Below, piece by piece: positions 46,501 through 57,976 of a DNA stretch of 64,000 bases. Origin of the DNA: Aulostomus chinensis. Its lineage: Eukaryota > Chordata > Actinopteri > Syngnathiformes > Aulostomidae. A program made the position numbers and the translations under genes. The notes under the pieces were generated by a model. That model did no database searches. It was given only the letters and a program-made list of their open reading frames with translations, and was not told the DNA's origin. Every line of letters starts with the position of its first letter. Position 1 is the stretch's first letter. The stretch is taken from the NCBI GenBank assembly GCA_037954235.1, contig JBBMOA010000012.1, positions 12,291,644 through 12,355,643 of the forward strand, read 5' to 3'.

Positions 46501-48929
46501 CGTATAGCAAAGGCAAACCTCAGAGTGGAAAGAAGAAGAGTGAGGAAGACGAGTCTCGCTTCACCTCTTTGCCCATCTCGTCCATCGTCCTGAACAGATT
46601 GTTGAAGTCCAACAAGACGATGGGGTTCCACATAGGCGGGAAGGAACCTTTGAAGGGGTACGACTTTCCCTGTTGGACACACATTGACATGATGACTAAA
46701 AATACAGCTAAAGCCTTGTGAGGGTTTGTTGGGTTGAAGTTTAGATGAACAGCTGGAAATGTTGATGTTGGCCACCATTGTGGTCCAGCAATGGAATGAA
46801 TGATGATGTTTTTCGGTCTGTCCTTTATCACTAGTATATTTTGGACAAAAGTTAAAGATCAGTCTCACATGTGAGTGACGTCTGTCACAGTCCGGGGAAT
46901 CAACAATGACCTGAAAATACTTTGGTGGTCAAAGGTCAGAGGTCAAGGTCACTGTAACAAATGGAATATTTCTAGTTTAATGCTTCTTTAAAAAACCAGA
47001 TTTCTTTGCTCTTCCAGCCTTAGTGGTCTGCAAAGAAAGATCGGATGAGGTGGAGAAACCGATCGAATCATACGTTCAAACTTGAGCCTCCCGAGTGCTC
47101 TTCCTTTATTTGCTGGACTCACTCTTGGTGCGGAACATCTACTACTCCCGTTAATCTCTAAAAAACATGTCAACATCAATCAATCAGTCAAGCTCTTGGA
47201 CCTCAGCGGCTCCACTGTTGAGCGTCGCTTGAGTAGTTCAGCATGTTTCCAGGTGAACAGTTGAGGACGACCTTTCCACTGCAGTAAATTAGAGCCGATG
47301 GGTTTCCTATAAATTAACTTGTTAATACAAGAAATCAACTGACTTACTGTTTGGATTGCGAGAAAGCTTCTTATGTGATTATGGCGATAAATCCGTCTGA
47401 CTGAATGCAGTTTGAAATAAATTGTTTTTCAAATCGCATGCAAACAGACGGGAGGCAACGCTGACAGATCTCGTGAGTGTTTTAAAACGGAGTCGCCTGG
47501 ATTTGAAGAGAATTTCTTTCTAAAAAGTTTTTCAAATATGAATATCAAACCACCCATTTAGACTTCAGTTTCATTCACAATGCTCGTCACTCACACACCT
47601 GAATGCTTTATGGTTTCCTCCACACTCCACAGGTTCAGTGACAAACTAGCGACGTTCATCTACCAATATCATCCCTTACTTTCGAATATCTTTAATATTG
47701 TAACTTAGCTTCCCACTTTCAAATGATAATTAGGAGTGTATTTCATGTTGAATGTAATTTGATTAACACTGGTTACAACTGTCTGTTGACTCATGCAATC
47801 AGATGTTTCCCTAAATCCCAGCCACCACAGAACTAGTTATTCAGGTTTAGACGAGGATTATGTCATAGAAAATCTTTATTTCCAGAGGCTTTGTTTTATG
47901 AAGGTGGAAGCAGGAAAAGACGATGCTCCTGGCATTTTCCCAATAGTTCCTTTCTGTTTAATAGTCGGACACAATATTCAGTACTTGGGCCACCTCAGGA
48001 GAAAAGTTTTTTTTTTCACTAATAACTACATGTCTCCACTGTCTGTCTCAAGCCTGACACTTTGATTCTGACATCTGATGGGAAAATTAAAGCTCTGCGG
48101 CAGAGACGAGGTTGTTGTCCTCTGAGACACCGACCGCACCACACTCAGCTCTGACGGCTGCGGTGGACGTCGCGACCACCTGGATCTTTCCCAGTAAGTT
48201 CAGTACACACATCATAAGAGATATGAGACGCATCCCATAGGCGAGAGATTATAGAGACAGAAAAATATGAAGAGAAATATGAAGCTGTGTCAAAACACCG
48301 GTCATGTAATTAAAGTCGGATGCCTTTCCAATGTGCACCTATCAGAGTGATCTTGACCTTTGCCCCTTCATCCTCGAGGCCCAGCGGAGATCTGTGTCAT
48401 GAAGAAGTTCCCTTAAGACTTTCCTGAGATATTGCATGTGCCAGAACGGGGCGGACAGACGGACAACCTGAAATCTTAACGCAGCAAGCAGCTGTCGCCA
48501 CGGCAGAGGCCTAATCACAGAGCTCAGTGTGATGTCACACTCACCTGGACACACCTGGATTTTGTTCTACTTGCAACTACTTGCTGTCTTCTGCATATAA
48601 TTATCGCGTGTTTTCTCACCTTCATCACTGCTGAACCAAGTTTCTGCCTCTAAAATGCTTCGTCATCATGATGACAGCTTGAGTGTATTTACTTATGTGT
48701 CAAGGGTAGAGGGACAGTTGGATGTTGTGTAGTATTTTATGACGGATCACTGTCAGCACCTGTGATAAGATCACACTGACTCTGCACCTTGTTTGTCTCC
48801 TTGGACTTTCGCTCTGTTTCTCAACCCCACAACTGACTTAGAAAATTTGTAGGTCAACTCTCGCTCACTGACGTCAAGATAAGATGTGAGGAAAAGATGT
48901 TTGAATAACCCCAGGGGCTACAAACATAG

Positions 48930-49004
<75 letters not shown>

Positions 49005-52000
49005 ACACTGCACCAGTATTACCTCATGCTGTCATTCCTTCCCTGGCCTCATCTACATTAAACTCCAACAAAACACTTGTGATTTCCATGAAACGTTTAG
49101 TTTGATTGCCTTCATGCGCGTGTAAAGACAGCGTATGAATGGCCGACCTGTGGGAGCACAGGAGGAACCTTGTGCGCCATTTATCCACATTATTTCATGA
49201 GTTTAAACTGAACAGTTCATGTCAGTAAAGAATCAAAAGGTGAGATTGTGCAATCAGCTAATTAGCTACTTTTCCCAGTAATGGTAGAAAATCTCTGGTC
49301 CACTTGCTCCCTTTCTGTTACTCTCCTACTTGCTGTATAGACTTGTCCTTTTAACTTATCAGCTTATAACTGTGTCTGCACAGCATCAGAATTTTGCCTC
49401 AGTGATCCAATTCAAGTCTCCATTCCGTGTACTTTGTGTCTGAGATGCCTTTTCTTGTGTTCCTACTGCTATTGTCAAACTAAGCAGGCTGGAAAAGCTA
49501 TCAAAGCATTAGGTGGCATTCTTTTTCAGTTAAACTGTAATTTAATATTCGCCATTGTCAGAGGAGCTGAGTAAACACCCACTGTTAGACACTGAGGTTT
49601 GGTTGGCGGGCGACTGAAATTCACATGAACATTTAAAGCCAACCAACAAATCAGGTAATTTTTTTTCTTTTAGTTTTAAGTTGTGATGAAAAACCTCTTC
49701 TTAACATCTAAATGTTACATTTAACACTATCTCGACATGCAGGGAACGTGACAAACGCCTAAAACCATCTAGTCAACGTCACACACGTCACTTAAACATC
49801 GTTAGAAGCTGGTTGGTTTTACCATTTTCATTTTCTACTGAAATTTATCACCTGTTCCACTGTAGACTCAAAAGCCTTTCTGAAGCCTTTCCTTATGCGA
49901 AAATCAGATTGCAGCGTCAGGTCAGGTTAGCATGTGTTAGCAAGCTTCTTAGACAAACTATCATGTGATAAAGAGTGTTAGGAGTTGAGATGTCTTTACT
50001 CATGACCATAATTTTAAGCTTTTACCTCTTTGTTTTTGTCCAAAAGAAGGAATTTGTGAAATGAAAGTGTCAACATATGAAATCCATCTGATTGCCGTCA
50101 CGTTAGCTTGCAGGTGCAGAGTGAAGAGCAAACCTCCCTCCTCATCAGGTAAGGAGATACACTTGCACCTGTGCATTAAAGCCTCCTTGCTAGCATGTCT
50201 GCCTGCCATACTGTGGTCGCAACCTCCAGTTGAGTGTGGGACACAGTGTGCTTGGTAAATGCAGGTCAGGTGATAATTTCTGTTAAAGGGTAGCGCAGCA
50301 AAGAGTTGGCGTTGATGAACATCCAGTTCTCTGGCCACAAAGTCAGTGTATTTTCCATTGAATTGACGCTTGAAAACATAAAAGTTATTCTGCGAAACAA
50401 ACCACGTAAATCTGATAAGCATTGTTCAGCTTATTTCTGGCAAAAAAAAAAATCCAATGTAAAATTTCCATTTTCCTTTTAGTCGAGGGTTGAAGTTGGG
50501 CTGCAAAAATACATCGTCCATGCAGAACTCATTTTGCAACACGTGAAGCACATGGTTTCAACATGTGACCATCGAACACAGAATATCTAATGTTTTCCAC
50601 ATGTGGTAACCTGTTTCCTACATGCAATCATCACATGGCCACATGTAAAATGCATAGGAACACGTGAATTTTTCATAATGTGTCCAGTTCATGTGTGGTA
50701 AACAAAAAGTCCTCTCTATTTGACCACAGTTAAATGCCATGAAACTGACGCTGGCAGCAGGAAGTTTCCCTGCGAGATGTTCAACTGTGCAGATGTGGAC
50801 TGGAAGTTCATGTCAGCGAGTGAACGTTGTCACATCATATTCATGCTCCTTCACACTAAACCGGAAACTGATGCATCTGAATGATCTGTAAACAACAACC
50901 CACATCTGGTGAGCTCTCTTGCCAATGCTCAGAAATGTCCATCGCCATGGAACAACAGGTCTGTCACCATGGCAACGCTGGTGAAGTGAATACAGAAGGA
51001 GGAGTGCAGGGGTGGGGGTGGGGCACGGCAGCATCTGTTTCCACAACAGAGAGCGGCGGGTCAGCGTTGGCTGCATGAAGACACAGGTAACAAGGGTCTG
51101 TGTGGCTCAGTGGAAGCTATTCAGTTTAGAAGACCAACGTATTTACCATTGTTCTACCTTCTACTTCTAATCGAGAAATTCATGTTCCCAAGTATGAAAA
51201 TGAACAGGTCTTTGTACACAGGGCCAGTCCTATGCCAAATTTCCTCAAATGGCTCTCTGATCCTGATGCCAGTGTTACAGCAACCCTCTAAAGTTTGAAA
51301 ATCTATGACGAATCAGTTGATCGTGCTTTAACTTGCACGAAAATGAAGCTCCAAGTGAAGTGTGCTTGAAGTCAGTCATTTGTTTTTTTCTCAAAAATTG
51401 TCCATCCATCCATCCATCCAACCATTTTCTACAGCTCATACTTTTTAGGGTTGCGGGGGGGCTGGAGCCTATCCAAGCAGCCTTCAGGCATAAGGCAGGG
51501 TTCACCCTGGACAGGTCACCAGTCCATCACAGAGCCAACACACAGAGACAGACAAACATTCACACTCACAGTCACACCTACGGTCAATTTAGAGTATCAA
51601 TCAGCCTCGTCCCCTCTTGATGTCTTTGGACTGTGGGAGGAAGCTGGAGTACCAGAGAGAACCCACACAGGAACAGGGAGAACATGGAGACTCCACACAG
51701 AAAGATCCTGAGCCCGAGCCAAGGCTCGAACCCAGAACCTCCTTGCTGTGAGGCGACAGTGCTGACCACTGCACCACCGTGCCGCCTCAAAAATTGTCAA
51801 ATGTAGTTCACCCCCATCCTTCTTCCTCACTCCATACCAAACTCTCGAATTAAAAAAACATTCAGGTAAATTTTTGATTGATCACATGTTCACGAAAGAC
51901 AACATTGAATTTCCAGCAAAAAAATACATTCAAATTCATCCCAATCTTAAAATGTTTCTTAATTTAAAGCAGATCAGGACTAATCATTGTAAATCTCTAT

Positions 52001-55000
52001 ATGGGCTTGCAGAGGGTCAGCATCCAGTGATGGACACTTTGCTAGGTGTTTGCGTTGGTAAGTCAACATTTACACATGCAAAGAGCTACCATTGTACCGC
52101 ACTTGCACAATCACCAGATATTTCTCAAATATGGACACCAGGCATGCTGCTGGAGGCACAATGGGACAGTCCCACACTCTTTCTCAATCTGCGATAACCA
52201 GGGAGAGTATTTAATAAAAAGACTCTTTCCCCATCTCTGATAGTGATGCCTCATTAATAAATCCAGTGCTGAGAGCTGCAGCTGTCGGTTAGACAGTGTA
52301 GGTTGCTGATAAGGGAAACCAGCGCTGGCCTTTTGGATTACAATCGGCCACAGAAAAGCTGATTAGCTACGCGGCTTGTTTGAAAGCTAGCCCTGATTAC
52401 ACAATGGCTTGGCACACATGCTGGTTTGCAAGGCTGTCCACTGAAGTAATGTGGACACAGTGAGAAAGGTTAGATGAAGGCAAATTACAGTCTCTTCTGG
52501 CTCGCTGTGTTTTATTCTGTAGCTCCCTGAGATTAGCTTAGCATGAGTCACCCACCATAAAATCTCTGTATTTTTCTTCCATTGACTCAGTTCAAACCTA
52601 CTTTGCTCTGATTGGCCAACCTCTAGAAGCCTGATCATCAACCCGTCTGGGACCACTGCCTCCATAGGTCTTGGTCGGGTTCCCCGGTACAATACATAGT
52701 TATGGTAATCCGAATTCGACAACTGAAGCCAAACCCACCACACCAAGAGGGCAAGTCTCCAAGGAACCCATGATGATGCTCGGTTCTGGGTTGGCCAACA
52801 ATAAGTCGTCATATTTTTTTGTTTGTTTTTTGCAGGGTCAATTGTCACACACGTGACAGCAGAAACAGAGTTCCTCTGTAGAGATGCATGAACACAAACA
52901 CACACACATATATACTAAACACTGTCTGACACTGATATGGGTGAGCAGCTTTTGATGAGGCCCGCTGCCATGGAAACCACCAAGGAAGCTACGAGTGGCG
53001 AGTGCGAGCCTGTGTCTTTGAGTGGATCCCACGGAGATAGTAGCTAAGGAGACACACTCACATTTGAAGCTTATGTAATGCTTCACAGCAGAAAGGCCAT
53101 CCGGTCAAGACTAAACCACAGATTTATTTCTGTAACTGCTGCCGTCTGTGCCAAATGTCATGCTGGTGACATTTCACAGCCCTGCTGAAGTAGGTCAGAG
53201 CACATCAGTGCTGAGGAGGCGGCGTTGGGACGGCCAGCACATGGATGAGCGTACCACCACGCTGCATCACCAGAGTCGATGTCTGTCATCCTTCTACTTC
53301 TGTCCAGTACCTCAAATTTCTACATTGAAATGTTCCTCAGAACACAACAGACTGAATTAATATCCAACCACAACTGTGTTGTATTGTGACTGAATTGTTA
53401 ATCAGTGGATTCTTCACTCCAGTGTCATATACCAGTATCAGGTCCGTTTTTCTTACATCCCTTATGGACATACACTCATACATCAATTATTAAAGCCTGG
53501 CTTTTCCGTTTTTGGGTCAAGATGCCCAGAAAAAGGTTGCCATTTCATAAAAACTGTAGTTTTCGGACAATCAGATATTTATTGAAACAACTTTGACATT
53601 AGACTCAGAAGGAGAAAACCCTGGATATTAAGGATTCAGATCAAGGCTAAAGGATAAAATGATAGATCTGGGTCCTCTTCTTACACCAAAATGTAGGTGA
53701 TAATTGGCCCCGGGGCTTGTGACTGAGTGGATAAACCCAGGACTTCTTGACCTCTTTGTGAATGAGTTCACATACGAGGGACGATGTCGAGGGACACATA
53801 AAAATCAATATTACAGGCTAAGAGTAACGCAGCTGCTGCAGCCAAGCAGGAAGGAGAGCTGGCAACAGTAAGAGACAGAGTGAATTAGTAAAATTATTCA
53901 GTCATTAAGATTGAATTTGATTTACTAAACGGGCATAATAGACTATGGTGAATCAACAAACATTAGTGTCATTCTTCAGCTGGGTTTTCATTCATAAACA
54001 TGCCAGTTGAAAAGCAGTGGAGACACAAAGTCTGTGAGAGCCCACCTGATACTGGCGAATTATTCCCACCGTGAAACATCAGAGATAGACAGGGGTGCTC
54101 ATAAGGAAAGGTCATGTGGTTTCACCCCCCCCCCCCAAGAAAACCCCCCAAAAAACAAAACAAAACAAAAAAACAAACCCCTGATCCTGACCTGACCTCT
54201 AATCATAGCTGTCAGCCTGCTCCGAGGCAGGTTGGGTCTTACTGCGTTGATATACAGTTCTCCACCGTCGTCGTACAGAAGAGCCCAGGCTGACCCTGCA
54301 GTGACCTCACTAACCCTCTAATCCTGCTGCGGTTCAGATAAGTCATCATACACTTAGCTGCTTGAATCTCATGTGATTTGTTTTATTGGCATTACTATGT
54401 GCATGAATGTAACTTCTTGTTGTAAAGGTAAATCATTACGTACGATAAAAACGTTATTGTAGCAGAAGTAGTAAATGTAGTTATAGTGAATCTGGGCCGA
54501 CAATAATAATGATAACACACAGAGGCCTCATTGTTCTGTTTGATGGTCGACTTCACCTGGTTCTCTTTCCTCCTGGTCAGTTTTACTGAACTCAGATATC
54601 TGGGAATGAAAAACAGAGCAACTTATATTGATGTCATCGTTCAGCCTGTTGATTACCAGCACTGGAAGACACCGTCAGTGTTTAAATGTGACGGTGCTGT
54701 GTTCGCAGTAGTACTTGTAGTTGTAACGTATTCACGGCTACTTTCAGGGGAAGGAACAAGTCAATTTACCACGAACATGTTATGACAAATAGTGTTGTTT
54801 TTGGCAGCCTGTTTTAATTTTAGTCTTAGTCTAGTTTTAGCCACTGTCATACTCTTTTTAGTCCCGTCTAACTTTAGTCGACTGCAAGTCTGAGCATTTT
54901 AGTCTAGTTTTAGTCAGCGAAAACTGATGACATTTTAGACTAGTGTTAGTCGATGAAAATTGTATTTTAGTCTCTTTTTAGTAATTCAATTCTATTTCAC

Positions 55001-55945
55001 TCAGTCAACATAGTATCATTATTTAAAAGAATACAGAAAAACCAACATTTTCTTTCAGCCAAACCCATTTCACAATTCAAACCAGGTTATCTTATTAACT
55101 GACTTAAGAACACATCCATTCCAGACACTGATATGAATTTAAAACCTTTATTGATGTCGTTTACGCCAGATTCTAACTTCACTGGCACTGGCAGTTGCAT
55201 TTGTCTTCAAAATAATGCGCGGGGCTTGAGGAAGTGATGTCGCGTACATCGCAGTGCATTTGGTCTCGTCTAGTTTTGGTCAACGAAAATGCAGAGACAT
55301 TTTAGGATAGTTTTTATTTCATAAACCACTTTTAGTCTCGTTTTTATTCGTCATCAACAATCCCGCATTATACATTTAGTCACGTCACCCTCAGATGACC
55401 AGCATTAATGTTGCGTCTGATCTCATCTCTATCATGTGATAAACATTCGTTGAAGAAAATACTTAGACATACTTTTCGTTGACAAAAGCAACACAACCTA
55501 AAAACGCAGCTTTTCAGATTAGGAACGCCAGTCATGACTTCAGGTCCAAGGGAGATTCACACACAGTTCAATGTGTCTGTCAGATGTTGAAATACGAGCA
55601 AACACGGCGTGTTGGACCAAACCATTGAGCTCCTGTTGTCGGCCAGCGTAGCACCCTGCTGGATCTTACGACATTCATGTTGAGCAAAGTTTAGTTTTGT
55701 TTGTTTTTTCATTGTTGGAAATAACAACATAACATCTGATCTGTAGGGAGCAATTATTATTATAATACTTTTTATTATATTACCTTGTTGAAATGTGATC
55801 TGAGCATAAGTCAGTAAGAGTTTACGCAGCATTTTGTGTCACGTACAGTCAAACTGCTTTTACTGTTTATATCCAAGCTTCCAGCAAGTTTTATAAACTT
55901 GAGATTGAGCTTGGATTTTTGCATAATTAATGAGAAATCTCACAC

Positions 55946-56010
<65 letters not shown>

Positions 56011-56355
56011 TACCACTGGAAGGGGTTTCAGGTCAAATCTATTCCAACTCCTTAACAGCTTCTATTATTCATTCTAATATGTCCAAAAAATCTACTTACT
56101 GTTGAAAATCTGTAGTTGTTTTATTAGCAGAACAACCATTATAGTATGAAGCTACATTGGATCTTATTGGGTGGAAAAGTTTTTCCAAGTGATGGGGTGT
56201 TAGGAGTAGTGGATGAATAAAAAAAGAAAAAAGGAAAATATCTGCTTTGGTAAAAAAAGTGCGAATGTGTGAATTTACACCCACAGACAGGACTGAAGCA
56301 CGAAGTCCATCTATGAAGTTATGATTCAACTCAAACACAAGCAGCGTCAAGATAA

Positions 56356-56419
<64 letters not shown>

Positions 56420-56754
56420 TATTTCTATCTGTATGGAGGATACGTAGACCCTTATCCTAACCTTAACCATCACATCTAAATGCCTAAACCTTGCCCAGTT
56501 CTAACCCAGACCCCTAAACCAAGTCTTGACCTTCAGTCACCCCTATCAAGTTGTGAAGACCGAGCAAAACACCCTCGCTAATCACAATGTCCTCACAGCG
56601 TGGTGCTTTGTCAAGGGTTGGTTCAGACAAGGACAGGAACACATGCACAACCTAACTCTAACGTCAGTGAGACAAGGCTTTTGTCCCAAATTCCGCACGC
56701 TGTCCCCAGTAGTTTGGTCTTAAGTCTGGGCTCTGTCCCTGACAGCGGCTCAAG

Positions 56755-56785
<31 letters not shown>

Positions 56786-57976
56786 AACACATAGACACAG
56801 GAAGCTGCCAGGAGCACTAGGTGGACCAGTGATTTACTGCGAGGGTAGTTCTGCCAGGGAATATGGCAGCAATGGCAAATTAAATCAGGTAGGGGAACAC
56901 AACTGTGTTAAGAGCAGCAGTGCGCCCACACTAATGGGATATAGAGGAAAAGACTACCAAAAACAAAGAAAGATGGCTTTTTCTTCTTCCCTTCTTTGTT
57001 TGCATTTGCTATCCTTTCAACCACTCAGAGAAAAGACAAATTGCATTACAAGATATCCCCCAGGCAATGATTAGCATCTCCAGCCGCTAATGCTGGAGAG
57101 AAGAGGGCTGGCTGGTTGCTTGCAGACATGTAGGAAGTCACAGGAAGGACACAAAACTGAAGAGTTTTATCTGGCCAGCATAAGACAGAAGATGCTGTTT
57201 GTACATGGATGAGTGTTGTTACGTTAAAATCAACCGTGTTTGTTCATCTTGTGAGGTGAGACGGATTAAGAAGGCAAAGTCGTTGTACCACCTCAATGTT
57301 TCCATCACATCCATGTTGTAATTCAGCCCACAGAGTTGATGCATTCGGATCGGAGACACATTTGTTCATCAAAAAAATCCCATCAACGTGCTGTCACTGT
57401 TCCCTGACTAATAATGGATAACGAGTTGGGCTCAGGATGTTGTGTGCTTCCTGGGGGATTTACAGTTTGGGTCAACCATGCACTCACATTGACGTAATGC
57501 ACCAGGTTCTCCTGCTCGTTGACTTTGTAGGTCTTCACGCCGTACTCTCTGGCCAATCGGAGTATACGATTCTGGGTCGGACCGATGTAAGCTCCGCCCA
57601 AGTCAACCCACTTGGTCTCTTTATTCTGAAATTAGAAATAAAAACATGAGTAGGATTCCCCTAAAAGTAAATACTGAGATAGAACTCTTCTACACAAAAT
57701 ATTGTATTGGCATGACTATAGAGCAAACATTTAGGCAAAATGCCACAGCAGAAAATAAAGCACCAAAATGAGGACTAGCTAGCTAACTAACTAACTAACT
57801 TAGTCAAGTATTAAACCTCCCTTTTCAAGGTTGTTTTATTGTTTTGCCAATACCAGCATCTCTGCTGGCTCTTTGTCTTACCCGCACAGTGAAGGTACGG
57901 CCCCCCACTCTGTCTCGGGCCTCCAGCACGACAGGGCTCACTCCGCTGGCTTTCAGCAGCTTGGCAGCGCTCAACC
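40425..57976 (-). CDS. mao: mao, monoamine oxidase (exons 2-15 of 15)
   Basis: Encodes nearly all of a flavin amine oxidase that deaminates serotonin, dopamine and trace amines at the outer mitochondrial membrane, giving aldehyde, ammonia and H2O2. Fourteen exons total 1,520 coding bases without an in-frame stop. Landmarks in order are the ribose-binding Glu in VLEARDRVGGR; QCGGTMRIFSTTNGGQ; the flavin-site Lys region PMGSVIKC; APIGLTLDDTKPDG; the covalent FAD Cys in SGGCYTAYFPPG; and the aromatic-cage Tyr in WSGYMEGA. A C-terminal hydrophobic anchor ends KKGLLPRS. Phe in RIF and Leu in PIGL are the gating pair of the single fish MAO, nearer MAO-A than MAO-B. Exon lengths match the mammalian 15-exon gene. 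Coding exon 1 (start, GxGxxG) lies beyond the right edge. Confidence 0.96.
41106..41168 (-). CDS. mao: mao exon 14
   Basis: 63 bp, IMCAMGKIDRSQIWQLEP to Ala-Cys-Glu. This is the linker leading to the membrane anchor. Confidence 0.94.
41929..42040 (-). CDS. mao: mao exon 13
   Basis: 112 bp, VLREPVGRLYFAGTETAT to ERAARE. WSGYMEGAVQAGERAA is the C-terminal FAD-contact motif with the second cage Tyr. Confidence 0.96.
42273..42551 (+). mobile_element. SINE of a second tRNA-headed family, in mao intron 12, with TSDs
   Basis: Plus orientation, antisense to mao. The tRNA-like head reads GGCATGGCTCAGAGGTAGAG (A box) and GGTTCGATCCT (B box). The next part reads TATCCTTGAGCAAGATACTG, and the 3' body (GTCCAGGGTGAACCCCACC through GATAGGCTCCAGCC) is shared with the Mermaid-like family. 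It is flanked by a perfect 9-bp direct repeat, aggcctatt, at 42,273-42,281 and 42,543-42,551. The right repeat ends about 14 bp from the mao exon 12 donor. Confidence 0.85.
42567..42664 (-). CDS. mao: mao exon 12
   Basis: 98 bp, PVHYEEKNWCEEEYSGGC to LTQYA plus two bases. Carries the Cys that binds FAD covalently (SGGCY) and the following cage Tyr. The end reads TQYAR where the MAOs I know read TQ(Y/F)GR, a Gly-to-Ala change. Confidence 0.95.
42767..42824 (-). CDS. mao: mao exon 11
   Basis: 58 bp, LKRICEIYSRVLGSEEAL to His. Donor GTCAGT. A GT/G-rich tract lies about 10 bp into the intron. Confidence 0.94.
42907..42960 (-). CDS. mao: mao exon 10
   Basis: 54 bp, FILARKCRKLSVLTREE plus two bases. 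The preceding intron holds a SINE. Confidence 0.94.
43100..43438 (-). mobile_element. tRNA-derived SINE (Mermaid/DANA-like), truncated head, in mao intron 9
   Basis: Same young subfamily as the copies near 8.9 and 51.6 kb, sense to mao. It has a TCCATCCATTG tail, the body and a B-box-like GGGACTCGAATCC, but it stops at TTGCATTGAGGCGAC and lacks the A box. It is therefore 5'-truncated or rearranged. Confidence 0.83.
43528..43624 (-). CDS. mao: mao exon 9
   Basis: 97 bp, YCGSMVIEEEGAPIGLTL to GTVPAIM plus two bases. The Leu of PIGL occupies the position that is Ile in MAO-A and Tyr in MAO-B, which sets entrance-cavity selectivity. Confidence 0.95.
43708..43867 (-). CDS. mao: mao exon 8
   Basis: 160 bp, AKYVIVATPPGLNLKIHF to YYKDNFWRRK plus one base. 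Contains PMGSVIKC with the conserved Lys near flavin N5. The donor is GTACAT. Confidence 0.95.
44086..44235 (-). CDS. mao: mao exon 7
   Basis: 150 bp, ERKFVGGSSQISECMARE to DKQTYT. Includes the substrate-domain start. Acceptor TGCAG, donor GTGAGA. Confidence 0.95.
45739..45802. repeat. (CCCACA)n to (CA)n array
   Basis: Hexanucleotide CCCACA/CACCCG variants grade into pure CA, in mao intron 6. Confidence 0.9.
46138..46279 (-). CDS. mao: mao exon 6
   Basis: 142 bp, TVRRFATLFVNVNVTSEP to IFSTTNGGQ. Contains the Phe of RIF that corresponds to the MAO-A gating Phe (Ile in MAO-B). The acceptor is a less common AAG. Confidence 0.95.
46383..46474 (-). CDS. mao: mao exon 5
   Basis: 92 bp, IPREAPWRAPHAEEWDKM to KICWT plus two bases. 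Donor GTTGAG is usable but weak. Confidence 0.95.
46565..46669 (-). CDS. mao: mao exon 4
   Basis: 105 bp, GKSYPFKGSFPPMWNP to TMDEMGKE. It follows the longest visible intron (about 10.8 kb), which carries a SINE, three CA/GT arrays and a DNA-transposon candidate. Confidence 0.95.
46893..46972. repeat. Fragment of the dispersed 121-bp-unit repeat
   Basis: Carries TTTGGTGGTCAAAGGTCAGA and AGGTCAAGGTCACTGTAAC, related to the repeat near 10.3 kb. It lies in mao intron 3. Confidence 0.45.
48930..49003. repeat. (GT)n microsatellite
   Basis: About 37 uninterrupted GT units, in mao intron 3. Confidence 0.96.
51390..51798 (-). mobile_element. tRNA-derived SINE (Mermaid/DANA-like) with TSDs, in mao intron 3
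   Basis: Full-length copy, sense to mao: tail CCATCCATCCATCCAACC at the left and the GGCGGCACGGTGGTGCAGTG head at the right end. It is flanked by a perfect 13-bp direct repeat, ctcaaaaattgtc, at 51,390-51,402 and 51,786-51,798. It is very similar to the copy at 8,709-9,069, which suggests recent activity. Confidence 0.88.
54792..55494. mobile_element. Candidate non-autonomous DNA transposon
   Basis: The ends GTGTTGTTTTTG (54,792-54,803) and CAAAAGCAACAC (55,483-55,494) are inverted repeats matching at 11 of 12 bases. The interior is rich in TTTTAGTCTAGTTTTAG-like words and GTCAACGAAAA-type words, also partly inverted. This word pattern recurs in fish genomes as a dispersed repeat. No target-site duplication and no transposase were found. 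Confidence 0.45.
55941..56008. repeat. (CA)n microsatellite
   Basis: CA array with one CG interruption, in mao intron 3. Confidence 0.95.
56361..56800. repeat. Microsatellite-linked dispersed repeat, copy B
   Basis: (CA)28 at 56,361-56,416 is followed by CTTATCCTAACCTTAACC, CCTAAACC words and a CACAATGTCCTCACAG segment, ending near a C16/CA block at about 56,757-56,785. It parallels the arrangement at 34,319-34,646. Confidence 0.55.
57488..57625 (-). CDS. mao: mao exon 3
   Basis: 138 bp, NKETKWVDLGGAYIGPTQ to ENLVHYVN. The GGAYIGPTQNR segment is a conserved flavin-contacting loop. Acceptor TTTCAG, donor GTGAGT. Confidence 0.95.
57882..57976 (-). CDS. mao: mao exon 2
   Basis: 95 bp, GLSAAKLLKASG to VGGRTFTVR. 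It completes the FAD-binding Rossmann beta-alpha-beta unit begun in exon 1; the Glu in VLEARDR binds the adenosine ribose. Acceptor CTGCAG, donor GTAAGA. Confidence 0.95.

Larger units (their letters stand above)
46973..57480 (-). other. mao: mao intron 3 sequence, no exon seen
   Basis: Most of the 10.8-kb intron 3. It contains the microsatellites, SINE and transposon candidate listed separately. A 173-codon frame at 52,387-52,905 (minus) has no recognisable domain and is regarded as chance. No conserved RNA gene was recognised. Confidence 0.55.

Noticed and set aside
50000..50422. 141-codon open frame on the minus strand
   Set aside because: No family resemblance and intronic position; treated as chance.
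52387..52905. 173-codon open frame on the minus strand in mao intron 3
   Set aside because: No recognisable motif, no splice context, and its N-terminus is read through a GT repeat.
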